A stretch of 64,000 nt of DNA. Origin: Aristolochia californica (lineage: Eukaryota > Streptophyta > Magnoliopsida > Piperales > Aristolochiaceae). Below, one piece after another: positions 54,851-64,000 of this stretch. The notes below the pieces were generated by a model. That model made no database searches, had not been told where the DNA came from, and worked only from the letters and a program-made list of their open reading frames with translations. How positions within the stretch are numbered: position 1 is the stretch's first letter; every line of letters starts with the position of its first letter. Position numbers and translations under genes: made by a program. The stretch covers positions 14,775,731 to 14,839,730 of the forward strand of contig JARWKL010000003.1 of the NCBI GenBank assembly GCA_029961685.1. Direction: 5' to 3'.

Positions 54851-55537
54851 CTCGGTAAAAACACCCGTCATATACAAAAGTTATATCCAAACATGAGATG
54901 AAGTTTACATCCAAACCCTGCCATTTTACATCTGCAGCATCATTGTCTACTAACCCTCTTAATATTGATCTTGTTTAACTTTTTTTTTTCTTCCTCTTCT
55001 TTTTCAGTTAGATCCTTTTTGACAATTTCATACTTGCCCCTGGTCATGTTACGAGTATTTCTTCATCCCAAGACTGCAGCATAGAACAATAAGGGGCAAA
55101 GAGAGAAAAAAAAATTGAGGAAAAAAAGACAGAATCTTACAAACATAGATATCCTGTTTAGTTGAACGTTTAAAACTCCAGGACCTATTTTAACAAACCA
55201 TGTAGATAAAAATTGGAAGTATACGTCAATCTGTCTCAGAGTTCAAGAAACTGATTCTATTGTAGGGCATGTATGACTAGAAACAGCAATAGCCATCTAA
55301 TTTACTGCTGAGCAATTCTATACTGCAGTAATGTATTTATCAAAACCAAATCAAGCTTCCAAGAAAGGGAGCTAAACATATACAAGTGAAATATATTTAC
55401 CAAAACAGATCAAGCTTCCAGGACAAAAAGCTATGCATATACAATTGTCTTCGACAAACAAGTGATAAATTTGCTTTTCTTATTGATAATATATATATAT
55501 ATGAGGACATTGGCCTGGTCTGATGACCAGGTCCAGA

Positions 55538-55670
55538 CCAATGTTTTACAACATGAGTCCATCACTTGGGAGTAGCTCCAAACGGGTATAGTACTTGAGA
55601 CCAGGCCAATGTTTTACAACATGAGTCCATCACTTGGGAGTAGCTCCAAACGGGTATAGTACTTGACTAA
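55538..55670. repeat. 68-bp tandem duplication in an intron
   Basis: Two almost identical copies of a unit running from CCAATGTTTTACAACATGAG through AACGGGTATAGTACTTGA, next to a short TA microsatellite at 55488-55502. It lies in the intron between the exons at 55921-55792 and 54850-54582. Confidence 0.9.
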
Positions 55671-55791
55671 CCAGAAAACTTGCATCAGAGTTGCATGACA
55701 GCTTGACCTCCCCATGACAAACAGAAATTATAAAGGAGACAAGAAATCTTTCTACTATTTCTATAGAAAATAGACATCAAAGATAACATAC

Positions 55792-56610
55792 CTTGGGCTT
55801 ATTTTCTTTTGCACCAACGACTTTGGAGATGTTACTGATTAGTCCCCCATTGCTAACTCCTTGACAAACCACCCCTTTTTCTGTGATCTCATCATCAAAA
55901 TCATGTAGTGTCTGAAGCTGCCTGTCCAAATTCAGGTTAATTACAATGATTTGAAAAAATAATAGAATGCCTTCCTTCACCTAGAGAATATAGAGAATAA
56001 AGTATAGCAAAACCTGCATAAAGATATTGCTGTACAACATTACCAAAACTACAGAAAGTATGAAATGAAAGTACCTATTCACTGGCTGCAAAGAATTTGT
56101 CTGATTTCTTTGAGTCTTTGGTACTAAGGAACCATAAACACCCTTTTGTTTCAAATTTTCTTCCAGCTTTGCTCTTACTTTCATCATTTCCATGCTTTTA
56201 AAGGCTAGTTCGTGATTCTGTAAAGTTCAAACTTTTCAAGTCATCTCACCGATTCATCATTTATTATACAAAGCTGCAACTCTAAATTTGTGACAGATTA
56301 TCTAGCTAACCTCACTTTTACTTCTCATTTTCCTCTTCTCATTATTCTCTGATGGGTCCACCTTCACCAACTTGGCCAATTCAGATACCTGAGTTCAATA
56401 GTTGTATTTCAGCAAATTAACTTATAAGGTACCGACAAGTAAGGATGAAAAAATACATACCTGAGCTGCTTGACATGTTTCAGGTGAGAAATTAGAGCAC
56501 TGCTCATTTATGGCACATGATTCAAATTCTTGTCTCGCTTTTCTACCCCCTTCTTTTTCATTTAATATGTCATTAATCTGGAGTGGGAGACTACCATCTA
56601 TCTGTTTCAT
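55792..56610 (-). pseudogene. THAL: THALLO-like middle exons
   Basis: Four clean exons with matching phases. 56610-56461: MKQIDGSLPLQINDILNEKE and ETCQAAQ. 56388-56311: VSELAKLVKVDPSENNEKRK. 56217-56075: NHELAFKSMEMMKVRAKLEE, KGVYGSLVPKTQ. 55921-55792: QLQTLHDFDDEITEKGV, ISKVVGAKENKPK. No lesion in this block. All introns here begin GT and end AG. Confidence 0.88.
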
Positions 56611-57482
56611 CTGCCAGGGTTTACATGTCAGGATAGTACAGTCAAAGAGGACCACTTGGACCCAGATTTTTTATTCTAATAAAACAGGGAGAAGCAGAAA
56701 TGTCACATGGAAAGCTTAATAAAGAGAAGAACGGAAAAATCACAGAACAAATATCCTGAAAGGAGATTAAGATGCTCAGGAGTTGGACCCTCACAATATG
56801 AGTATAACACAGCAGTTTTATGGAAAGCAGACCACAAATCTTAAAAAGATAACAGAAATACAAAGAGAAAAATAAGCAAGTAACAGTGAAGAGATCAATA
56901 CAGATTGGGGCACATTTGCATGATTGAGGCAGTCCACTAATGATGGCTAACACACATATTTCAGCTCTAATAATTCATCCAAGCACTAGATCCACAAAGA
57001 CTAACAAATGCAGCTCTAGTTATAACAGCTTTCTGGGATAATAATTGCTCTCCAGAGAAATCTCAAAATAATGCCAACCTAATGTAAGTTGCATATCTGA
57101 TCTGGATGAAATGGTTAAAATCAGATGAATTTTGATCGTATTCCAACAGAACCAATTATCCAAGTACATGTCTTTTTTCATGTACCAACAGGTTAATATG
57201 CCAGACTTTATGCAATAAAGTTTAAAAACCAATGGGAAACCAGGTATTCACGTTCTTCTTCAATTTGAGTTCATCAGCGCAATTATCCAGCTGTTCATAT
57301 TCTCTGCACGATCATTTTACATACCTATTTATGCATTTCACATAACAGTTAAACTAGATTCTTAAGTTTTCATATTTTAATTAATAAAAAAGTTTAGTGG
57401 ACTTTGTACAAATTTCAGGCTTCCAAATATACCAACGAGAAAATTTAGGAAAAGAAAATTTAGTAATGCATCAGATTGAAAC

Positions 57483-58305
57483 CTTCTTCAGCATGTGATT
57501 GATCTCAACAAGACGAGCCAGGATAGGATGATCACAAACTGGAAGGCTCTCTGACTTGAAAAGCAGGTAAAAGCTAATAGCTTGGCAGTAAACCATTAGT
57601 AGAAGCTGCTTGACCTCTATCTAGTGGATCCCTTCCCCTTTATGTGCACGTTTATCGTCCTTCGCCTTTACAACGCATAAAAAAAAGATAAGAGCATGGA
57701 ATACAATCAATATAAAACAATAAAGAAAAACTAAATATGCATGTCTGCCACTACAAGATTGGGAGACACACAACAAAGAATGAGACAGTGTGTGTGCACA
57801 TATGTGTATGTGACATATGTAAATGGTTCTTCTCATACGAAAAGACACATTTTATCCATTAAATTTCAATGAATCGCACAACAATCTTTAGCAAAGAAGA
57901 ACAATATATAAAAGCAGAAACAGAGGCAGTCATTTAAAAAGAAGTTACTTCTTTTGTCATGTCATCCAAGTGAACACTTCCATATCGTTCTAAAAATAGA
58001 AAGAGTGGCATACCTCAGATATGAGGGGATCCACTTTATTTTCAAGCTAATGTAGCGTATCTTTCAGCTCCATTAGCAAACCAACTACTTCTGGAGCAGA
58101 ACTGCAGTAGGATATAAATAAGAAAGAAGAAAACATGGCACAACAAAGGCAATTACGTTTTGAGGCAAAAGAATGCTCTCAATGGGCCAAATACAGCCAG
58201 CATAAATGAAACAGAAAAGAGAAAGGACTGCAGACACTGAATTTTCAACCCAAGTACTAATACATGGAGTCTCAACTATTTCTATTTTCTTCTTTTTTTC
58301 TGGCA
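57483..58305 (-). pseudogene. THAL: THALLO-like Sas10/C1D core exons with two TAG codons
   Basis: Near 58305-58260: KLMPEKKKKIEIV, then no GT donor where one is needed. Exon 58101-58014: SAPEVVGLLMELKDTLH, TAG (58049-58047), LENKVDPLISE; relatives have Glu or Gln at the stop. Exon 57665-57483: AKDDKRAHKGEGIH, TAG (57623-57621), IEVKQLLLMVYCQAISFYLL, SESLPVCDHPILARLVEINH; relatives have Tyr at the stop. This is the Sas10/Utp3/C1D core, which binds rRNA-processing partners. If splicing used the AG within the second TAG, only that stop would be bypassed. Confidence 0.88.
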
Positions 58306-58489
58306 TAAGTTTCTGGTAGAAAATTCATGAAGACATAAAAAATAAATATTAAATCAGTAAAGCGGAGATAAACATCTGGATAGCCATGTAACTGGTGTCA
58401 TTCCCAGAAGTGTGAGAACACTTATGAGACCAGCCATGGTCTATGGAGCAGAAGATATGGCAGTAAGAAAATGCACTTCTCTCATATCC

Positions 58490-58771
58490 TCTGATGTTAA
58501 AAAAATACAAATTTGTTTCCCCCAATTTCTGTAAGCATAGCATGTAGAAAAGAATTTTCAAAATGTAGATGAGACTCGTTTTTTTCAAAAGTGGATGTAT
58601 GTATAATATTGCATATTACATTGTCATATCTACTGATGTTAGAAAAATACAGCATGCATTCCCCAACTTCGGCAAGGGTAACATGAAGAGAAAAAATTTC
58701 TAAAAGTAGATGAGACTCATGTTTTCAAAAGAGGGTATATATATAATACAATGAATAGTTATCATATACAT

Positions 58772-58803
<32 letters not shown>

Positions 58804-58840
58804 ATAGATAAACAATTCTAAAAGTAGATGAGACCCATGG
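58490..58840. repeat. About 140-bp imperfect tandem repeat and GATA microsatellite
   Basis: Units at about 58495-58635 and 58636-58770, with a partial third at 58812-58840, share TGATGTTAGAAAAATAC and AAAGTAGATGAGACTCAT. A (GATA)n run lies at about 58770-58812. Both are intronic to the THALLO-like gene. Confidence 0.8.
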
Positions 58841-60019
58841 TAAAAACAGTTTCAGTTACTTTGAAACTTGATGTTTCTATTTTATCAGCTTCACCATCAA
58901 AGCCTTATTCCGACTATGTCAGAGTTCGATACATGGATTACATTTCCACCAGTCTTACAAAAGAATCAATCATATGTAATGTAAGAAAGTTATACAACGG
59001 GTATGGATCTACCAAACAACATTGGTTCACTGGTTAAAACGGACAATTTTTTAATGAACCCACAGTACAATATTAACTGGCAAACTTTTTATGAGAAACT
59101 AAAATGGTTAAATTATTGCTTTTGTATCATGATTTTGCTTTATTTACCTACCAGTTTCACATATATAAATGCTCATCTTAGAAGGAGCTACACATTAGGG
59201 GAAGGAACATGGATGAAAAACAATCTTGAGAAGGAACACAACTTTTGAGTATAGAAAGCAAACCACGAAAGATTCATTGAGGGATACCAAATGAGAAAAA
59301 GGCAAGACTCATCCAACCAATTCAAGGCTTATGTAACAAAACGATTCAAGAATATTAAATTAATAACAAAAAAAATCAAGACTTATGTTTGTTTGAATTT
59401 TCTAAAGGGCACTTTTGTAGACAAAAAAAGAATACAAGGCTATGGGTGTTTGAATTTTCTAGAAGGGCGCTTTTGTACTCCATACCCTTAATGAATATTA
59501 ATCTATAGGCCTAACAAAAAAATTCAAAAAAAAAGGCTTGATTGGATCTCTTCCTTAAATATCTATAAAGCTCATTGCTCATTTAAAAGTTGTAGCTGTA
59601 AATAACTACCATGAGCTGTTTCTTAATTTAACTCACTGCTTTTCTTTTGACAAAGTAACTTACTTCAGCTTTATGAACACATTCCCCAAGGTATCATGGT
59701 ATCTACTTCTTCTGACACAAACAAAGAAATGTCATTAAGATGGTCTGATTTAACTGAGGTTTGTACGAGCTGTCATATGCATAGATCAGACATTAGAATA
59801 TACTTAAGTAAGCAAACAGGTGTGCACTTTAGTAAAAAATGGTAAGCTCAAACTGCTTGGTATCATCTATAGTGACTTCCCTCTTAGTCAAAAGTACTTA
59901 ATAACCAAACAAAAGGACACAATATTGCACATAGTTTAATAGATAAACCTATTAACTGAACCAGTTCATGTATAGAAAGAAAAAACATTAAACTTAGTTA
60001 AAAAACCAATAATACTTAC
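58841..60019. other. Intron of the THALLO-like gene
   Basis: AT-rich. The missing acidic exons should lie here, but I cannot place them. Plus-strand open frames at 58828-59248 are not supported by any domain. Confidence 0.5.
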
Positions 60020-61255
60020 TTTTCGCAGCAAGGCCTGAAAGTTGTGCATCATCCTCCAAGTCACCATCATCATCGTCATCGTCATTGTCATTGTCCTACA
60101 TTAAACAACACTAGTAAGATGATACAGAGAATATTTCAAAAGATAAATAAGAATAAAAAGACAGTTTGAAAAAATGCCAAGTCCATAGAGATGGGAAAAG
60201 GTGCTGACTGTATGATGATTAGAGAGAGTAACACCTATGTAAATTTCTTAAACTGTTTACAATTCAATTGATACCATACAGCTAATTAAATTATTTTCAA
60301 GAAAGAAGGGAGGGCATGCAAATGAGAAGACATTCTCAAAGAGGAAATGATTCCTCAAACTCAATATGTAGGTACTTATTCCAACAAAGATGAGCTAATT
60401 AGTATCAGAGTCAGAATTTGCACTTATTCACACTTATGTCAGGCAAATAGAACTATAAACCAAAAGAAAGTCATTTCAAGGACAAACAACTTTAAGATGA
60501 CAAATTTGGCCCATCTAAAAAGAACATAGACTCTCCATGCTTTTAAAACCCAAAGATACAGCATCACAAGATGAAATTTAAATTAGAAAAAACAGTGAAA
60601 TTTTCTTAATTTTCTTCCAGAAGCATTTAACCATTAAACTCGTGTAGAATGGAAAGTGAAATACTCATAATTAGAACACACTCCACAGGAAAGCCCCATT
60701 AAATCATCTATGAAGATAATTGTTTAAACAGTGTAACTTTTTGCTGCTTGTGGTATCATGAACAAGAGTTCAGAATGACCTTCAATTAACTATATAGATA
60801 ACAACACAGGCACAGAAAATGAAAGAGATATAGAGACTCACCTCAAAATCAAAAACAGTTGTTCCGCATCATCATCCGATGCATCCCCTTTCAAATGAAG
60901 AATTATAAGCATCTTAACACAGCACACTTGCACGCATTATAGACACGCTTACCCAAATCATCTTCCACGTCAAGCGGGACCACATCTCTCTGTTTGTGAA
61001 CTGCAAAAACGAAAGTGATTGTTACCGAGGCAAACAGGCAAACTACTGATGATAACTGTAACGACTTTTAATAAACTCTTTTTTGTGTGTGCGCTAGAAA
61101 ACAAAGATTTCATAAAACTGGAAAAATAGAGGAACTATGCAAGTACAGGCATCAATTTCGTCGTCCATATCCTTCTCAGTAAAACGCTTGTCATAAGTTT
61201 CTGTACTGGGGCGGCTTTTGAACGTCTTCTTCGGTCTTCTCGGCCCCTTCGCCAT
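60020..61255 (-). pseudogene. THAL: THALLO-like N-terminal exons
   Basis: Exon 1 (61255-61147): MAKGPRRPKKTFKSRPST, TEKDMDDEIDA, a basic start then the conserved DDEIDAFH motif completed by exon 2 (61000-60953): FHKQRDVVPLDVEDDLG. Exon 3 (60887-60842): DASDDDAEQ, after which one base is missing; the shifted frame reads VFDFE as in the family. Exon 4 (60095-60020): acidic DNDNDDDDDDGDLEDD and LSGLAAK. The acidic exons expected next are not found between 60020 and 58305; a piece near 59770-59690 (EEVDTMIPWG) is a weak candidate. Confidence 0.85.
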
Positions 61256-61800
61256 CGCTTAAGATGAGGAAGGACACAAACGGGCTGGCAAGAAAACCTG
61301 ATCTCGTGCTCCTTTCTACACCTGAACTGCCTGTGCAGCAACGACAGCAGCTTAGGGTTTTTGTCAGCTAAGGAGCTCCCTTTCTCTGTAAATGAGTGCT
61401 CCCTTAACAAGATTATGTTATCTTTATAGTTTCACTTTGCAGCCTAACTGGCCAAGAATTGATGAGAAAAAAACGAAAAGAGAGGAAAGGACTACCTGGT
61501 TGTCAACTCCTTTGTAGCTCTTAGTAGGGTCCCAGTTGGTCAGTCTAGTAGTGAGTTCACGGCAGCATGCAAGTCACAAACAAAGAAGCAATACTGGAAT
61601 TGCACCATGCATGCCTGTTTTTATGGAAGCAGGGAGAGAGATTGTTGAAGTCTCACCTCTCAATTAGAAAGAAAAAAGATACTTGTCTTTATGAATTCAT
61701 TTACGCCCCGAAAGTGAAAGCAAAAGTATTTTTACAAGTAAAATTAACCCAATGTACACACTAAGTACCTTCGCTCACGTGCACACAGGCTCTCGCTATT
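61256..61800. other. 5' flank of the THALLO-like gene
   Basis: Upstream of the minus-strand ATG at 61255. It would hold the 5' untranslated region and promoter. No clear TATA box on the minus strand. A plus-strand 65-codon frame (61567-61764) has no recognised domain. Confidence 0.45.
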
Positions 61801-62255
61801 CTGCTCATTCCGCCCTCTCACTCTATTGGGATATAATAAAATTAAATATTTGTTTAAATATTTGTTTAATTTTTTATTTAAACAAGTTAAAACTTATCTC
61901 AGTTTATTAGCAAAATAGTTAAATAAAATTATATTATAAAATTGAATCTATCAGAGTAATTTTTATAACAAAATACCCTCGTTTTTTTATAAAAATTTGT
62001 GCTTTTACTATTATATTTGATTTCTAATTTAAGAGAGAATTTAGATATTAAAAAGTAAAAATTTGATTAAGTATTTGGATATTATAAAACTAAGTATTTT
62101 TAATTTTTTATATATTTAAATAATAAACTAATTAAAAATTATTTTAAAATTTTATTTATTTATTTAAAACAAGTTAAATTTATATTTGAAATTATTTATT
62201 ATTTTAAAACAAGTTGTAAAAAAGAGAGAACCAAAAAATAATAACAGAGATTCAA
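61801..62255. repeat. AT-rich repeat related to 52000-53160
   Basis: AT-rich. Shares GTATTTGGATATTATAAAA-type and AAGTATTTTTAATTTTTT-type sequence with the block at 52860-52920. Non-coding. Confidence 0.45.
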
Positions 62256-62640
62256 ATAATGATTTTTCGACTATGTATTCTTCTCCGTTTAGGAGGTAAT
62301 TTATAATACATTACATATTGATTTTAGGATCAATTTAGATCCTAAAATCACAGAATAAATTACAAGATCAAGGAAACAATCCGTTTCCTACAATCACGTT
62401 AATCAATTTACAACCAGCTCATTACAGCTTTGCAAACACTCCCCCTCAAGTTGGTGCATAGATATCAGTCATGCCCAACTTGTCAATTATACCATGAAAC
62501 GCCTTCCCTGATACCGCCTTCGTGAGCATATCAGCCAGCTAACTCTCAAATTGAATGAAGGGGAATTGTGTGATTTTTGCATCGAGGTTCTCCTTGATGA
62601 AAGGACGATCAACTTCAACATGTTTAGGGGGGGTTAGTGC
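62256..62640 (-). mobile_element. Cop-H, copia 3' end (RNase H tail, polypurine tract, LTR)
   Basis: On the minus strand 62640-62445 reads HVEVDRPFIKENLD, FPFIQFES, a stop, LADMLTKAVSGKAFHGIID, KLGMTDIYAPT and a stop, the end of a copia RNase H. The polypurine tract CAACTTGAGGGGGAG follows, and the LTR begins TGTTTGCAAAGCTG at 62437 and runs left to about 62256. The upstream part is cut at 62640 by the next element. Confidence 0.8.
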
Positions 62641-64000
62641 ACATGACTCAGGACATGATATTCAAGCGCATTAGGCAGTTCATGTCTTGATATCGTTAGG
62701 GGGCGCCGAAATTCATGTCATGTACATGAATATACATGAACCAAGAGTTCATGTGTAAAGAGTAACGGGCGGAAAGTGCTTTCCGCCCGATTTTGAGAAT
62801 CATCCACTTGATTCTCTCGTGCGGGCTCTCTCTGGCTCGACCGTCTCTGTTTTTTTTTTCATTTCGATCGTTTCATTCCCGCACACAGCGACTCTCGTTC
62901 CCGCAGCCCTCTGTCGTCTCCGTGAAGCCCAAGCTCTCTGCTCGTTCTCTCGTCTCCGCCGTCTCTCTCCGGTCTCCCTCTCTACTACCTCCGTCTCTCG
63001 CTGCGAGCGTCCTTCCGGCATCCTTCTCCCTCTGAACCTCTCGCTCGTTTCTCCCTCTCTCTTATCCCTCTCGGCCTCCCTCTCTTCTCTCTGTCTCTTC
63101 TCCCTCTTTTCCCCCTTGCGGCATCTCACTCCCTTCTCCCTCTCGCTCATATCTTTTCCCCCAAAATTCCCTCCGATTTCCTGCGATTTCCCCTAATTCA
63201 GTTTTGGTTTTCTTCGATTTTGACATTGGGCTTCGATTTCTAAATTTCCACTTCGAGTCAGCATCGATTTTCCCGGTTTGGCTTTGATTTCAGTTGTCGG
63301 CTTCGATTTTCCCCAAATTTCAGAAGGTATGACTACACCCTAATTTTTTTTCTGATTAAATGAGTGTTGTATTTGATTTAATTTTAGTTCCAGTGTCTAA
63401 TTTGGGCTTATTTGTGCATAATTGTTGGATTTAGTGTTACGGATTAGGGTCTAAAATTTTTATTAGGGTTAGGGTTTAGTGTTTTTAGGGTTTGGTGCTT
63501 TGTATTTAGGGGTTAAGTTTTTAGGGTTAAGGATTTATGGTATTGTTAGGGTTTAGGTTCTGGAATTAGGGTTTAGGTTTTTTTTTTCAATTTTTTTCAG
63601 CTAAGGTGTAATGGGTGATAGGGTTTAGGGTTTAGGGTTTGGGGCTTTTAGGGTTGTTAAGATCTAGGGTTTTTTGTTTAACTTCTGGAATTAGGGTTTG
63701 GGGTATAGGGTTTAGGAGGTTTTGGAGTTATGGGGTCTAGGGTTAGGCTTTAGGAAGTTTGGGAGGTATGGGGTCTAGGGTTAGGGTTTTGGAGGTTTTG
63801 GAGGTATGGGGTTAGGGTTTAGGAGGTTTTGGAGCTATGGGTCTAGGGTTAGGGTTTAGGAGGTTTTGGAGCTATGGGGTCTAGGGTTAGGGTTTAGGGT
63901 CTAGGGTTTTTAAGGTTCTCAATTACGGTTTACGGTGTTTAGTCCAATTCAAACAAGGTTGAGTCGCCTACACGGGCGTCCATTAGCCAACGAAACCCGA
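62641..64000 (+). mobile_element. Probable second Harbinger-like 5' region
   Basis: Begins after TTA with GGGGGGGTTAGTGCACATGA, inserted in Cop-H. It contains an inverted GGGCGGAAAGTGC / CTTTCCGCCC motif (62767-62790), then a CT-rich leader (62815-63330) ending CAAATTTCAGAAG with GTATGA as possible splice donor, and a TTTAGGG-rich intron. The order matches 47900-48660. No coding exon is reached before the window ends. The superfamily is inferred from that parallel only. Confidence 0.4.
63430..63960 (+). repeat. TTTAGGG-like tract with a 38-45-bp minisatellite
   Basis: Degenerate plant-telomere-like units. 63700-63890 holds about five copies of a longer unit, GGTCTAGGGTTAGGGTTTAG plus GAGGTTTTGGAGCTATGG. 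Irregular spacing and position within a leader or intron speak against a true telomere. Confidence 0.8.

Larger units (their letters stand above)
53994..61255 (-). pseudogene. THAL: THALLO/SAS10 homologue (Sas10/Utp3/C1D family), spliced pseudogene
   Basis: Minus-strand gene with at least 13 recognisable exons and GT-AG introns. Family members are nucleolar proteins of the small-subunit processome needed for 18S rRNA maturation. Exons: 61255-61147, 61000-60953, 60887-60842, 60095-60020, a weak one near 58305-58260, 58101-58014, 57665-57483, 56610-56461, 56388-56311, 56217-56075, 55921-55792, about 54850-54582, about 54464-54413, 54306-54238, 54125-53994. Phases agree except at the lesions: a 1-bp loss in exon 3, in-frame TAG at 58047-58049 and 57621-57623, and two junctions without a GT donor. 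Retained introns make it a duplicated, not retroposed, copy. Confidence 0.85.

Noticed and set aside
58828..59248. Possible small genes in the large THALLO intron
   Set aside because: Short plus-strand frames without domains in AT-rich repeat-bearing intron sequence.
62800..63196. Arg/Glu-rich minus-strand frame and Ser/Leu-rich plus-strand frame
   Set aside because: Both are by-products of a CT-rich leader. They show no domain and overlap on opposite strands.
63430..63960. Chromosome-end telomere
   Set aside because: The TTTAGGG units are degenerate and mixed with a longer minisatellite, and they follow a leader and splice-like site. The parallel tract at 48450-48650 is clearly internal.
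1..64000. rRNA, functional tRNA or organelle-derived genes
   Set aside because: I saw no rRNA core sequences, no full tRNA cloverleaf and no organelle gene motifs.

Overview
This is nuclear DNA of a flowering plant, probably a woody eudicot; the species cannot be told from the window. The evidence is plant-type Ty1/copia and Ty3/gypsy elements primed from initiator tRNA-Met (TGGTATCAGAGC), a PIF/Harbinger transposon, a TRIM-like element, TTTAGGG-like tracts and two spliced plant genes. I see no intact host gene. About 80 percent of the window is transposon, most of it nested. Working names used here: Cop-A, Cop-B, Cop-F, Cop-G, Cop-H (copia); Gyp-1, Gyp-2 (gypsy); NA-C1 to NA-C4 (a non-coding LTR family).

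Left end (1-9238): an L1-type LINE endonuclease fragment carrying a solo gypsy LTR (117-956), then NA-C3 (minus), a G-rich tandem duplication, NA-C1 (plus), and about 1.1 kb that I cannot identify.

Centre left (9239-31295): the wreck of a glucose-6-phosphate 1-epimerase (aldose-1-epimerase family) gene on the minus strand. Its exons lie at 31295-30562, 10804-10631 and 9381-9239. They are split by Cop-A (10805-30561) and by a deleted Cop-B relative (9382-10630). Cop-A itself holds three younger elements in its pol and gag genes: Gyp-1 (12969-18949), NA-C2 (19459-22202) and Cop-B (23567-29437). Target-site duplications (TSDs) are exact for NA-C2, Cop-B, the deleted copy and Cop-A, and degraded for Gyp-1.

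Centre right (31296-47480): a copia RT fragment (Cop-F) is split by the nearly intact chromodomain gypsy element Gyp-2 (31692-38464, TSD CCTAA). Next come an LTR-like remnant and NA-C4, which is split by Cop-G (41149-46794, TSD AAACA).

Right end (47481-64000): a decayed PIF/Harbinger transposon (ORF1 near 48700, ORF2 transposase 49865-51919) with a TRIM-like element inside the transposase, AT-rich tandem repeats, and a spliced THALLO/SAS10 (Sas10/Utp3/C1D) homologue on the minus strand (53994-61255). That gene keeps its exon-intron layout but has two in-frame TAG codons and a frameshift. The window ends with a copia 3' end and a second Harbinger-like 5' region with TTTAGGG-like arrays.

The NA-C family has no pol gene. 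Its LTR layout, primer site, polypurine tract and last pol codons resemble Cop-B, so it looks like a deletion-derived passenger of a Cop-B-like copia element.
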